Notes: a model not told the origin generated them from the letters alone. Positions 52,133-62,060 are shown, counted from the stretch's first letter. The stretch: DNA of 64,000 nt from Clostridium_AF sediminicola (GCF_050402865.1 NZ_BAABMF010000010.1:62001-126000), one strand, 5' to 3'. Translations and numbers: made by a program.

Positions 52133-53023
52133 ATGTATAAAATAGTAGGAAAAAGAGTTTTGGTGCCAAACATTATTTATATGGATGTAGAAGCGCCAAT
52201 GGTGGCAAAGTCAGCTAAACCAGGACAATTTGTTATTGTTATAGATGATAAAAAGGGTGAAAGAGTTCCCCTTACAATTGTTGATTTCGATAGAGATAAA
52301 GGTACAGTAGCTATTGTATTTCAATGTGTTGGTAAATCTACTGAAAATATGGCTAAATTTGAAGTTGGTGATGCTTTTGCTGACTTCGTAGGTCCTCTAG
52401 GAAAACATTCTGAGTTTATCTTTGAAAATTTAGAAAGTCTAAAAAATGAAAATATTTTATTTATAGCTGGAGGAGTAGGTGCTGCTCCTATATATCCACA
52501 AGTTAAATGGTTATGGCAAAATGGAATTAAAGCAGACGTGATTTTAGGGTCTAGATCAAAAGATTTATTAATATTAGAAAAGGAAATGGAAGCAGTTGCT
52601 GATAATTTATATGTAGCTACTGATGACGGTTCTTATGGTTTCAATGGTTTGGTTACTGATTTATTTAAAGATCTTGTAGATAATAGAGGGAAAAAATATG
52701 ATCATGTTATAGCTATTGGTCCTATGATAATGATGAAATTTGTTTCAATTACTACAAAAGAATATAATGTAAAAACAACTGTAAGTTTAAATACGATTAT
52801 GGTTGATGGTACAGGTATGTGTGGTGCTTGTCGTGTTACTGTTGGAGATGAAGTGAAATTTGCATGCGTTGATGGACCAGAGTTTGATGGTCATTTAGTA
52901 GACTTTGATGAAGCTATGAGAAGACAAACTATGTATAAAACAGAAGAGGGAAGAAATAAACTTAAAGAAATTGAAGGTGATACTCACTCTGGTGGGTGTG
53001 GTTTATGCGGAGGTGATGAGTAA
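52133..53023 (+). CDS. nfnA: NfnA-type FAD/[2Fe-2S] subunit (SudB family)
   Basis: The 296-residue protein has a ferredoxin-reductase-type FAD/NAD domain (AGGVGAAPIYPQVKWLW) and a C-terminal [2Fe-2S] site (DGTGMCGACRVTVG, then FACVDGPEFDGH), ending in SGGCGLCGGDE. It matches the small subunit of NADH-dependent reduced ferredoxin:NADP+ oxidoreductase. GGGAGG precedes ATG 52133. Its last base overlaps the nfnB start. The complex would use NADH and reduced ferredoxin to make NADPH, which thioredoxin reductase can use. Confidence 0.9.
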   Translation: MYKIVGKRVLVPNIIYMDVEAPMVAKSAKPGQFVIVIDDKKGERVPLTIVDFDRDKGTVAIVFQCVGKSTENMAKFEVGDAFADFVGPLGKHSEFIFENLESLKNENILFIAGGVGAAPIYPQVKWLWQNGIKADVILGSRSKDLLILEKEMEAVADNLYVATDDGSYGFNGLVTDLFKDLVDNRGKKYDHVIAIGPMIMMKFVSITTKEYNVKTTVSLNTIMVDGTGMCGACRVTVGDEVKFACVDGPEFDGHLVDFDEAMRRQTMYKTEEGRNKLKEIEGDTHSGGCGLCGGDE

Positions 53024-54405
53024 TGGCTAAGATGCCTAGAGTGCCTATCTCTGAACAAGATGCTACAAAAAGAGCAAAAAACTTTGAAGAAGTTTGTCTT
53101 GGTTATACTGAAGAAGAAGCAGTAAAAGAAGCAAGTAGATGTATCAACTGCAAAAAACCTATGTGTGTGCCTATGTGCCCTGTAGCTATAGATATTCCTG
53201 GATTTATTCAACATGTAAAAAATAGAGAATTTGAAGAGGCTGCAAAAGTAATTTCTAAATATAGCGCACTTCCTGCTGTATGTGGTAGAGTTTGTCCTCA
53301 AGAAGTACAGTGTGAAGGAAAATGTGTTCTTGCTATAAAAGGTGATGCTGTAGCAATTGGTAAGCTTGAAAGATTTGTTGCTGATTGGTCAAGAGAAAAC
53401 AATATTGACTTGTCTCAAACCGAACCTAAGAAAGGCAAAAAAGTTGCAGTAATCGGAAGTGGTCCTGCAGGACTCACTTGTGCAGGGGATCTTGCTAAAA
53501 AAGGTTATGAAGTAACTATTTATGAGGCTTTGCATGAGACTGGTGGTGTACTAGTATACGGTATTCCAGAATTCAGACTTCCAAAGGATACAGTGGTAAA
53601 ACATGAAATAGAAAATGTTAAAAAGTTAGGGGTTAATATTCAAACAAATATAATAATCGGACAAACTATTACAATAGATGAATTGATTGAAAAAGAGAAG
53701 TACCACGCAGTATTTATTGGTTCTGGTGCTGGACTTCCAAAATTCATGGGAATACCTGGTGAAAACGCAAATGGTGTATTCTCAGCTAATGAATTTTTAA
53801 CCAGAATAAACTTGATGAAGGCTCATAGAAAAGACTATTCTACACCTATTAAAGTTGGTAGGAAAACTGCTGTTATAGGTGGTGGAAATGTTGCAATGGA
53901 TGCAGCAAGAACAGCTTTAAGATTAGGGTCTGACTCTCATATTGTATATAGAAGATCAGAAGATGAACTTCCAGCCCGAATTGAAGAAGTACATCATGCT
54001 AAAGAGGAAGGGGTAGTTATGGACGTATTGACAAACCCTGTGGAGATTTTAGTAGATGAAAATGGCTGGGTTAACGGAATGAAATGCGTAAGAATGGAGC
54101 TTGGAGAACCAGATGCATCTGGAAGAAGAAGACCAATAGTAATTGAAGGGTCTGAATTTGTTATGGATGTGGATACAATAATCATGTCACTAGGTACAAA
54201 TCCCAATCCATTAATCCCATCTACTACTAAAGGACTTCAAATAAACAAGTGGAAATGTATCGTAGTAGAAGAGGAAACAGGACTTACTTCAAAGGATAAA
54301 GTATATGCTGGCGGAGATGCTGTAACAGGTGCTGCAACAGTTATTCTTGCTATGGGTGCGGGAAAAACAGCTGCTAATGCTATTGATAAAGCTTTAAATT
54401 TATAA
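53023..54405 (+). CDS. nfnB: NfnB/GltA-type FAD/[4Fe-4S] subunit
   Basis: The 460-residue protein has two cysteine clusters for [4Fe-4S] centres (CINCKKPMCVPMCP; CGRVCPQEVQCEGKC) and two nucleotide-binding motifs (VAVIGSGPAGLTCAGDLAKKG for FAD, TAVIGGGNVAMDAART for NADPH). This is the NfnB/glutamate synthase small-subunit family. Without a glutamate synthase large subunit nearby and with NfnA directly upstream (1-bp overlap), NfnB is the better call. It closes the operon before a terminator. Confidence 0.92.
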   Translation: MAKMPRVPISEQDATKRAKNFEEVCLGYTEEEAVKEASRCINCKKPMCVPMCPVAIDIPGFIQHVKNREFEEAAKVISKYSALPAVCGRVCPQEVQCEGKCVLAIKGDAVAIGKLERFVADWSRENNIDLSQTEPKKGKKVAVIGSGPAGLTCAGDLAKKGYEVTIYEALHETGGVLVYGIPEFRLPKDTVVKHEIENVKKLGVNIQTNIIIGQTITIDELIEKEKYHAVFIGSGAGLPKFMGIPGENANGVFSANEFLTRINLMKAHRKDYSTPIKVGRKTAVIGGGNVAMDAARTALRLGSDSHIVYRRSEDELPARIEEVHHAKEEGVVMDVLTNPVEILVDENGWVNGMKCVRMELGEPDASGRRRPIVIEGSEFVMDVDTIIMSLGTNPNPLIPSTTKGLQINKWKCIVVEEETGLTSKDKVYAGGDAVTGAATVILAMGAGKTAANAIDKALNL

Positions 54406-54423
54406 TAAAATTGATTTTAGTGT

Positions 54424-54465
54424 AATACCTGCAGTCTAAAAAATAAGATTGCAGGTATTTTTTAT
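54424..54465 (+). terminator. Rho-independent terminator of the grd-nfn operon
   Basis: AATACCTGCA and TGCAGGTATT, with one mismatch further in, flank an A-rich loop and are followed by TTTTT. Confidence 0.9.
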
Positions 54466-54607
54466 ATACATAATTATTGTTTATGTTATAATTATTTTAC
54501 CTTGTGTCATAATTTACAATATTTTAGGGGATTATGTTTGAGTTAGTATCAAAAACAAGTAGTCTAGTTTTTGAATGGAATAAATATACAAAAGGGGGAG
54601 AAGAAAT

Positions 54608-57600
54608 ATGAAACAGAGTATAATAAAAGATGTCTTTTCAGAAATAGTAGAAAAACTTAATAAAGAATTTATTGGGCAGGAAGATTATTTTACAGAATTG
54701 AGTAGCTATTTCGAAGAAAAAATAATAGAAAAAGAAAAAGGTGCTTTACTTGTTGTTGGGGAAGTTAACACATTTAAAAAAGTAGGTATTAGATACATGT
54801 TTCAGGAGTTAATAGCTAATAAGATTCTAAAAGAAGGAATTCTTGAAGAAATTGATTTGGCTTCATATAACTTTAATTATGGATATAATGCTTTTTTGTC
54901 AGATTTATATGAAATACTAAGTAATAGTTCTGAAGGTATTATTTTTACTAATGTTGAAATGGCATCAGATCAGATGCTTAGTATATTATCTAGAATATAT
55001 CCTAACAAAAATATTGAATTAGAATCAAACTATGTTATGAAGAATCGATTTCTTTTAGAAACATCTGAAAATATAGAAGATGCAATTAATAAGATAAAAT
55101 GTGGGGACAAGTTCCTTGTATTTTTATATGATAAAAAGAAGAATAATAATTACTATGATTTTGTACAAAACAACATAAAGAACAGAGATAAAGTTTTATA
55201 CACAAGAAATTTAACAATTGATGAGAAAACAATTCTTATGAAAAAGGTAATATTTAAAGTATTGAAAGAATTAGAGTTAAAATATAGTGTAGATATTACA
55301 TTTAGAAATAAAGAAAGCGATGATATAGAAGAAGATTATGGCATTTTATCATATATTAATAAATTTAATGAAGATGAAAACTTTACTTTAATGGATTATA
55401 TACGATATAAGTTAAGCAATCCATTAACGAAAATATTTGATGAGCAAAAGACTGAAAGCAATAGTAGAATTTTATTGTATGTTGAAAATAATGAGATATA
55501 CAGCAAAATTAACAATGAAGTTTATAAACTAAAAGATTATGTAACTCCATCCCTTGAAGAGGTAAAATATAGGTTAGATTCAATAGTAGGGATGAAAGAA
55601 TTCAAAGAACATATAAATAATATTGAAAATAACTTTAAGGTACAAAAAATTAGAGAAAGACTTAATATGAAGACTGCTAAAATGTCACTAAATATGGTTT
55701 TTGTAGGAAATGCAGGGGGAGGAAAAACCAATGCTGCTAGAATTACCTTTGAGTTTCTTAAAGCCATTGGGATATTATCTAGAAATGTTTTTGTAGAAGT
55801 TAGTAAAGCAGATTTTATATCAGGAGAAACAAATGATATAGCTAAAACAACCAACGAAATCATAAAATCAGCCATTGGGGGAGTTCTATTAATTGACGAA
55901 GCTTACTCTTTATGCGAAAATGCAGATGATAAAGTAGGAAGAGAAATTTTAGATACACTTTTAACGGGAATAGAGAATAATAGAGATAATCTAGTCGTAA
56001 TTTTAGCAGGATATGAAAAAGATATGGATAGATTATTGAATTACAATCAAGGATTAAAATCCAGATTCAATAATGTAGTACATTTTAGAGATTATACACC
56101 AGAAGAAATGTATGAAATAGCTGTTAATATTGCAAAAGAAAAAGGATATTACATAGCTAATAATGTAAAAAATGATTTGATAGATTTATTTACTAAAAAT
56201 CAAATTATTGAAAGCAATGGACTTGGAAATGCAAGATTTGTAAGGAATGTAATTGAAAATGCCATTATGGATGCTTCTAAAAAATACCTTTTAGATTTAG
56301 AAAGACAAATAGATATACTAGATAGATCTAATTTTAACTTTAATGCTAAAGTTAGATTTGATTTAGAGGAGAAATTAAAAGGGATAGTTGGACTAGAAGA
56401 AGTAAAGAATTTGCTGAGAAATCAATATAAATTATTGATTGCACAAGAAAAAAGAAAATCTGTAGGTGTTGATACAAAAATTGAACAGAACTTAAATATG
56501 GTTTTTGCTGGTAATCCAGGAACGGGGAAAACTAGTATAGCAAGACTGGTTGCGGAAATGTTGAATAGCATGGGATTTTTAAAAGGTGGACAACTCATTG
56601 AAACAGATAGATCAAGTTTTGTTTCAGAAAATCTTGGGGAAACACCTATAAAAACAGAAGCAAAATTTAAAGAAGCTATAGGTGGAATACTATTTATTGA
56701 TGAGGCTTATACACTAGCTAATGATTCATTAGGTAGAGAGGCTATAGAAACACTGCTTAAATTAATAGAAGATTATTCAAAAGAAGTAATTGTTATTCTA
56801 GCAGGCTATAGCAAAGAAATGGAAGATTTCTTTGATGTGAATATTGGATTAAGATCAAGATTTCCGTTATGGACAAATTTTGAAGATTATAGACCAAATG
56901 AACTATTGGAGATAGGTATTAGATTACTTCATTCAAAAGGGTTTGAATTATCAAAAAATGGGAATATAGAGCTTGAGAAAAGCTTTGTTGATATTTATGA
57001 GAATGCAGATGTTCAGTCAGGTAATGCTAGAATGGTAAGGAATCATATTGAAAATTTGATAAGAATACAAAGTGTAAGAGTTGCTGAAGAACAGATAAGT
57101 GCTTATGAATTGAATTTAATTACTGCTGGAGATGTACAAAAACTTATTTTTTCAGAAAATGACAAGAGTTTTAATCTTGAAGATAAACTTAAGAAGATTT
57201 CTGATAACGAAAAGGCTAAAGATTTTTTGAGAAATCAGTATAAGCTGTTTAGAATTAATGAAAAAAGAAAAAAAATTGGTGTAAACTCAGATATAAATAA
57301 ATATATGAATATTATCTTTACAGGTGAAGTAGGAACAGGAAAAAATATTGCATTGAATATCTTGTCTGAAATGTTGTACAGTATTGGTATGGTAAAGGCT
57401 AAGACACCATTGCAGATTAGTAAGTATGAAATTGATACTGCATTAAAAAGTGGCAAGAAACTGGAAGATATTCTGAATAAAGGTATAGGAAAGGTTTTGT
57501 TTATTGACAGAACGGATTTGTTTATTGAAGGAGAGGATTCAAACAACGTTATTGTTGAACTGATTAAATTTATAGATAAATATAGGAATAGAATAATAAT

Positions 57601-57982
57601 TGTTTTGAATGGAGAAGAAAACAATATACGAGAATTGATGAGACAAAATCCTGCATTAAGCTATAGATTTCCAACATTACTGGATTTTGACGACTATTCT
57701 GAAGAAGGACTAATAAATATGGCTTTGAAAGTTTTAAAAGATAAAGGTTATTCATTCGATAGTGAATGTGAAGAAAATATTGGAAAAATAATCACTGAGT
57801 TTTATGAAAATAAGTATATTATTATAAAAAATGGGCTTATGATAAAACAATTTCTTGACAATATAATTAGAGTGCAGAGTATACGGATTTTCGATTCTAA
57901 AATAGGAAATGATAAGATTAATACTATTATTAGTAGTGATTTATTCCAGGCAAAAAAAATATTTTTACATAAAAATACATAG
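54608..57982 (+). CDS. Multi-module AAA+ ATPase, CbxX/SpoVK-like
   Basis: The 1124-residue protein has four ATPase-like modules. Module 1 (residues about 1-330) begins with FIGQEDYF and has a degenerate P-loop (GEVNTFKK, from G51). Module 2 has Walker A GNAGGGKTN (from G367) and Walker B LLIDEAY. Module 3 has GNPGTGKTS (from G635) and ILFIDEAY. Module 4 has GEVGTGKNI (from G906) and VLFIDRTD, lacking both the Thr/Ser and the catalytic Glu. Modules 2-4 are of the CbxX/CfqX type that acts in rubisco activation and, as SpoVK, in sporulation. Such proteins assemble into hexamers that remodel partners. The gene stands alone; the partner is unknown. Confidence 0.88.
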   Translation: MKQSIIKDVFSEIVEKLNKEFIGQEDYFTELSSYFEEKIIEKEKGALLVVGEVNTFKKVGIRYMFQELIANKILKEGILEEIDLASYNFNYGYNAFLSDLYEILSNSSEGIIFTNVEMASDQMLSILSRIYPNKNIELESNYVMKNRFLLETSENIEDAINKIKCGDKFLVFLYDKKKNNNYYDFVQNNIKNRDKVLYTRNLTIDEKTILMKKVIFKVLKELELKYSVDITFRNKESDDIEEDYGILSYINKFNEDENFTLMDYIRYKLSNPLTKIFDEQKTESNSRILLYVENNEIYSKINNEVYKLKDYVTPSLEEVKYRLDSIVGMKEFKEHINNIENNFKVQKIRERLNMKTAKMSLNMVFVGNAGGGKTNAARITFEFLKAIGILSRNVFVEVSKADFISGETNDIAKTTNEIIKSAIGGVLLIDEAYSLCENADDKVGREILDTLLTGIENNRDNLVVILAGYEKDMDRLLNYNQGLKSRFNNVVHFRDYTPEEMYEIAVNIAKEKGYYIANNVKNDLIDLFTKNQIIESNGLGNARFVRNVIENAIMDASKKYLLDLERQIDILDRSNFNFNAKVRFDLEEKLKGIVGLEEVKNLLRNQYKLLIAQEKRKSVGVDTKIEQNLNMVFAGNPGTGKTSIARLVAEMLNSMGFLKGGQLIETDRSSFVSENLGETPIKTEAKFKEAIGGILFIDEAYTLANDSLGREAIETLLKLIEDYSKEVIVILAGYSKEMEDFFDVNIGLRSRFPLWTNFEDYRPNELLEIGIRLLHSKGFELSKNGNIELEKSFVDIYENADVQSGNARMVRNHIENLIRIQSVRVAEEQISAYELNLITAGDVQKLIFSENDKSFNLEDKLKKISDNEKAKDFLRNQYKLFRINEKRKKIGVNSDINKYMNIIFTGEVGTGKNIALNILSEMLYSIGMVKAKTPLQISKYEIDTALKSGKKLEDILNKGIGKVLFIDRTDLFIEGEDSNNVIVELIKFIDKYRNRIIIVLNGEENNIRELMRQNPALSYRFPTLLDFDDYSEEGLINMALKVLKDKGYSFDSECEENIGKIITEFYENKYIIIKNGLMIKQFLDNIIRVQSIRIFDSKIGNDKINTIISSDLFQAKKIFLHKNT

Positions 57983-58017
57983 AAATTTTATGTAATTATT
58001 TTGATTCTATAAGATTA

Positions 58018-58059
58018 AAAATATCTATTATCGTATTTTGACGATAGTAGATATTTTTG
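58018..58059 (+). terminator. Rho-independent terminator
   Basis: AAATATCTA and TAGATATTT, with an inner TATCGT/ACGATA pairing, flank a short loop and end in TTTTT. It follows the AAA+ gene. Confidence 0.85.
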
Positions 58060-58261
58060 GTTGTCAATTATATTGCTATTTTTAATTTTTTATAAGCTAA
58101 AGAAATATAATCAAATAATAGGTAAATCATGGTACAATATAAGAAAATAAATAATTAATTTGTATTTTGTTGGATAAAAGAACATATTATAGTATTTAGC
58201 AGGAGATAAAAAGGACAGTGTTTTGAAAATAAATTTTATATCAAGAAAGGAGTATTTTATA

Positions 58262-59503
58262 ATGAAACTTCGAGAAGGATTTAGTTCTGAAAAAGAAAAG
58301 TTATATTTACTTTGTCGATATAAAGTAGAAGTAAATCAAATTAGAAAAGTATTAACTGCTTTTTCTTTATTGTATGCTTTCTTTGGTTTATTCGATTACT
58401 TTCTTTGTTATGAATATAGATATTTATTTTTTTACATTAGATTTTATGTTGTTATTCCTTTAATTATTATTACTATTTATTTGTCCTATAAAAGTTTTTT
58501 TGTGAGCATTTATCAACAAATTTTACTTATTGATTTTATTGTAGCAGGGGCTGGGGTTACAATAATGTTAATACTAAAGCCAGATAATGTTTCATATTAC
58601 GGTGGCATGTTTATGGTATATTTTTCGGGTTATTTTCTAGTTAAATTAAAGTATACTTATTCCGTAATAGGAGGATGGACTAATTTTTTGATTTATATTT
58701 TTGGCTTTTTTATACATGGGGGCAGTATAACTATACAATTTATTTCTTCATCATTGTTTTTCATTGGTGCAAATATAATAGGAATGTTAGGTAGTTATAA
58801 TTTAGAATTTATAAACAGAAAGAATTTTTTACAAGGTGAAAAAATTGAAGAATATAATAAAAATCTTGAGAATAAGATAAGAGTACAAGTAGAAGAAATT
58901 AATGATTTACAGGTGGAAACAGTATTTGTACTAGCTAGACTTGTTGAATCTAGAGATAATTTTACAGGTTCTCATATAGTGAGAGTAAGTAAATATTGTA
59001 AAATAATATCAGAAGAAATTGATGAGAAATACTTTGATAAAATGGATATATCTAAACAAGAATTTATGGATACAATTGAAGTAGCTAGCGTTTTACATGA
59101 TATAGGTAAAGTAAGTATTGAAGATTCTATACTTAATAAAAAAGGTAAATTAACATATAAAGAGTTTCAGCAGATGAAGAAACATACTATTATTGGTAAT
59201 GAGCTTTTAAAAAGTGTAACAAATGAAATGCATAGTAACAAATTTATTGATATGGGTGTTGAATTAACGAGACATCATCATGAAAAATTCGATGGGTCTG
59301 GTTATCCTGATGGGTTGAAAGGTGAAAATATTCCTTTATCTGCAAGAATAATGGCAATAGCTGATGTCTATGATGCGTTAACAAGCAAGAGATCGTATAA
59401 AGAGGCCTTTTCTAATAAAAAAGCTATTGAAATAATAAAAAGTGAATCAGGAAAGTATTTTGATCCCCATTTGGTAACATTATTTTTAAAAAAATTTAAA
59501 TAA
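58262..59503 (+). CDS. Membrane HD-GYP domain protein
   Basis: The protein is 413 residues. Five to six membrane helices (about residues 28-190) of a 7TM-like sensor type lead to a short coiled coil (EEYNKNLENKIRVQVEEIN) and an HD-GYP domain. The HD pair is H279-D280 (VLHDIGKVSI), followed by HHHEKFDGSGYPDG and ADVYDALTSKRSYKEA. HD-GYP proteins hydrolyse cyclic di-GMP or related dinucleotides. I place the start at ATG 58262, 9 bp after AAAGGAG; the ATG/TTG at 58223 would put that site inside the gene. Confidence 0.9.
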   Translation: MKLREGFSSEKEKLYLLCRYKVEVNQIRKVLTAFSLLYAFFGLFDYFLCYEYRYLFFYIRFYVVIPLIIITIYLSYKSFFVSIYQQILLIDFIVAGAGVTIMLILKPDNVSYYGGMFMVYFSGYFLVKLKYTYSVIGGWTNFLIYIFGFFIHGGSITIQFISSSLFFIGANIIGMLGSYNLEFINRKNFLQGEKIEEYNKNLENKIRVQVEEINDLQVETVFVLARLVESRDNFTGSHIVRVSKYCKIISEEIDEKYFDKMDISKQEFMDTIEVASVLHDIGKVSIEDSILNKKGKLTYKEFQQMKKHTIIGNELLKSVTNEMHSNKFIDMGVELTRHHHEKFDGSGYPDGLKGENIPLSARIMAIADVYDALTSKRSYKEAFSNKKAIEIIKSESGKYFDPHLVTLFLKKFK

Positions 59504-59535
59504 AAAAAGAATGAAGAAGCAAGATGTTTGCCTCT

Positions 59536-60159
59536 TTACTCTTTTTCAAACTGATCCCTTTTAGCATTGCAAATAGGGCATATATAATCTTCAGGGATTT
59601 CATTAGATTCTAAAATATATCCACAAATTTTGCAACGATATCCTTGTTTTAAAGGCTCTTCATTATAAGAAGGCGCATTTTGGGGAGTGATTCCTTTTTT
59701 TATTCTATGATAATAACTATAAGTCATAACTTCATCATCCCTTAATACCTCTGATTCTAATACTTGGCCTATAAACATTACATGAGTGCCTAGGTCAAGG
59801 GTATCGATAACTTTACAACTATATCTTGCAGATGCAAAATCTGTTACATACTTGATTCCGTTTTCATCTATTTTAGTACTGAAGTTCACGAATTTATCTA
59901 CAGTTTCACTGCATTTAAATCCAAACTCACGAATTAAATCCATTTTAGTATTTTGTGTTAAGGAAGTCGCATTGAAATATCCGGATTTTTGGATGATTTT
60001 TTCTGTAAAATTGTTTTTTGAAACTGTTACTGATAACTTTGGGGGTTTCGACGTTACCTGTGAAAGAGTGTTAACTATACAACCGCTTTGTTTACCATCA
60101 TAGCAACTTGAAACAATATATAATCCACAACTAAGCTTAAAAAATGCCTTCGTATCCAT
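59536..60159 (-). CDS. Flavin reductase-rubredoxin fusion (Hrb type)
   Basis: The 207-residue protein joins an N-terminal FMN-binding flavin reductase-like domain (residues about 1-155; SGCIVNTLSQVTSKPPKLSV) to a C-terminal rubredoxin-like domain (YRCKICGY and YICPICNAKRDQF, two CxxC pairs). This layout matches high-molecular-weight rubredoxin, which passes electrons from NADH to the O2/NO-reducing flavodiiron protein FprA in acetogens. No FprA gene is in the window. ATG 60159 lies 8 bp after AAGGAG; GTG at 60168 is less likely. Confidence 0.88.
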   Translation of the reverse strand: MDTKAFFKLSCGLYIVSSCYDGKQSGCIVNTLSQVTSKPPKLSVTVSKNNFTEKIIQKSGYFNATSLTQNTKMDLIREFGFKCSETVDKFVNFSTKIDENGIKYVTDFASARYSCKVIDTLDLGTHVMFIGQVLESEVLRDDEVMTYSYYHRIKKGITPQNAPSYNEEPLKQGYRCKICGYILESNEIPEDYICPICNAKRDQFEKE

Positions 60160-60234
60160 ATCTACCACTCCTTGTGATTAATTTACAAATATATATAATA
60201 ATTGTAAGCCATAATGCTATAATTGTAAAATATA

Positions 60235-61593
60235 TTAAGAAGATTTGTACTTATCACGGACTGAGTTAATTCTATCTTTCATATGTTGTCTTATTTCATA
60301 AGTTCCATCCTTCATTCTATTAATTCTGAAGCTAATTTTGTCTTTTGAATAATCAAATGTTTCTCCCAAATTTCTTTTTAAATTATATAAAGTTTGAAAT
60401 TCAGTAAATAAATTGCCAAAAGAAAATTCATTTTCTGAATTTTGATTATGAGCTGTTATTAAAGTTGTATATGATTTTAAGACATTTGAAGCAAAAGTTT
60501 CGCTAGAATATTCATTGGTTTTCAATTTACTTTTCTCACACATAGTTTTATAAAGTTCATTTGAAGAAAAAATTGTATTGAGAGAAGAAATAAAACTATT
60601 TTCGTCAGTGTATTTAAAACCATTTTCATTGTTTTTAATTAGAGTTTCTACACAATCATCATTTCTGCAAACTACAGGTATACCGCAAGCCATCGCTTCA
60701 ATATAAGTAAGACCTTGAGTTTCGGTTGTAGAAGCAGTAACAAAAACTTCACCCAATTTATAGTATTTATATACCTCATCAGGATTAATAAAATCGGTAA
60801 ACTTGACTATGTCATTTAAAGCATAATTATGAACTAATTTTTTTAAATTAAGTAAATAAGGGCCTCCGCCGGCAATTAGAAATCTTTTATCATTAAAATA
60901 AGGTTTATTGTTTTTTATATAATGGATTATTTCATCTATATTTTTTTCTTTAGAAATCCTACCAAGGTAAACTAAGGTTTTTTTATTAATCAAATCATAC
61001 TTCTGTTTTAAAGAAATGTATTCAGACGTTTCAATAGTTCTATTAAATTTATCTAAGTTTAACCCTGTTGGAATAGTATATATTGGGGTTGCTACTTTAT
61101 ATCGTAATAAAGTTTGAGTTGTTTTTTCCGTGGGAGCAATAACTCCAGAAAAATTACTTACTAATTGTTTGACGACTTTAATTATTACTTTTTTGTTGAG
61201 CTTTTTACTTCCAATCAAAAAGTTAGTATAATCTTCATACATAGTATGATATGTATGAATTAAAGGAATATTTAATCTACTTGCAAGTTTTTTAGCTACT
61301 AGCATTACTGAAAATTCTGTTTGAGTATGAATAATGTCTGGTGACCATTCTTCAATTTGCTTAATAATATTTGAACCCGATAAATATTTTATTCGTGCAT
61401 CTGGGTAGATGTTTATTTTTATAGATTTCAAATAATAAATACTATTTTCAAATCTTTCACTTTTATTAGATGATAATGTTAAAATTCTAACTTCATGCCC
61501 CATTTTTTTCAATTCTTCGTAGAGAATAACAGTTGAAGTAACAACACCATTTATCATAGGATAATAGGCATCTGTTGCTATTAATATTTTCAT
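60235..61593 (-). CDS. Glycosyltransferase family 4 protein, probable diacylglycerol glucosyltransferase
   Basis: The 452-residue protein has the GT-B fold of GT4. The N-terminal half starts MKILIATDAYYPMINGVVTS, and the donor-binding half has VYLGRISKEKNIDEI, LIAGGGPYL and the E-x7-E motif in ETQGLTYIEAMACGIPVV. The HTYHTMYEDYTNF text is typical of bacterial 1,2-diacylglycerol 3-alpha-glucosyltransferases. It would act at the inner face of the membrane to make glycolipid, perhaps the lipoteichoic acid anchor. About 70 extra residues at the C-terminus (after TTLITAHNQNS) are unassigned. GGAGGAAC precedes the ATG. Confidence 0.87.
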   Translation of the reverse strand: MKILIATDAYYPMINGVVTSTVILYEELKKMGHEVRILTLSSNKSERFENSIYYLKSIKINIYPDARIKYLSGSNIIKQIEEWSPDIIHTQTEFSVMLVAKKLASRLNIPLIHTYHTMYEDYTNFLIGSKKLNKKVIIKVVKQLVSNFSGVIAPTEKTTQTLLRYKVATPIYTIPTGLNLDKFNRTIETSEYISLKQKYDLINKKTLVYLGRISKEKNIDEIIHYIKNNKPYFNDKRFLIAGGGPYLLNLKKLVHNYALNDIVKFTDFINPDEVYKYYKLGEVFVTASTTETQGLTYIEAMACGIPVVCRNDDCVETLIKNNENGFKYTDENSFISSLNTIFSSNELYKTMCEKSKLKTNEYSSETFASNVLKSYTTLITAHNQNSENEFSFGNLFTEFQTLYNLKRNLGETFDYSKDKISFRINRMKDGTYEIRQHMKDRINSVRDKYKSS

Positions 61594-61820
61594 TTTAGTT
61601 CCTCCATGTTTATCTGGTAAAATACAAGATTAATCTTGAAAACTATAAGATTAATAAAAAATTCAGTGTGATTTTAAATGTTAATTGATTATTTCTATAT
61701 TATAATACTATACATTAGATATAATTTGAAGTAATAGACTATAAAAACATAATTTATGGTAAAGATTTTTATAAGACAAAGATGAATTGGTGCCATTGTA
61801 TTCAGAAAATTCTAATTTGT

Positions 61821-61855
61821 GATGCAATATTGCAAGTGCGATGCATTATTGCATC
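61821..61855. promoter_or_regulatory. Dyad cluster, possible enhancer site for a sigma-54 activator
   Basis: GATGCAATA (61821-61829) and TATTGCATC (61847-61855) form an inverted repeat. Within it TGCAATATTGCA (61823-61834) is a perfect palindrome, and a further GATGCATTATTGCATC lies at 61840-61855. It stands about 190-220 bp upstream of the sigma-54 promoter, the distance at which bacterial enhancer-binding proteins act. Confidence 0.5.
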
Positions 61856-62044
61856 GTAGAGTGGAGTTGTAAAAAAATGAGATGGATACATGTTTTATCT
61901 ATTTTATAAATAAAAAATACTAAACCTACTAATTATAAGTGATGTAAAAATGCATGTAAAATAGGAATGATAACTATATAAGATGATAAGAAATATGTTG
62001 TTTTAAGGCTTTAATTAAGGGTTGCATATAGTTTGTTAAAAAAA

Positions 62045-62060
62045 TGGCATAAAAATTGCT
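62045..62060 (+). promoter_or_regulatory. Sigma-54 promoter of the bcd-etf operon
   Basis: TGGCAT (62045-62050) and TTGCT (62056-62060) fit the -24/-12 consensus with exactly 10 nt between GG and GC. The transcript would have a leader of about 230 nt before the bcd start. The sigma-54 activator gene is not in the window. Confidence 0.65.

Noticed and set aside
53023..54405. Glutamate synthase small subunit
   Set aside because: No large subunit is present and the gene overlaps an NfnA-type partner inside a reductase operon.
61821..61855. Start of a CRISPR array or a transposon end
   Set aside because: Only one cluster of short dyads with no spacer periodicity and no target duplication; a regulatory site fits better.
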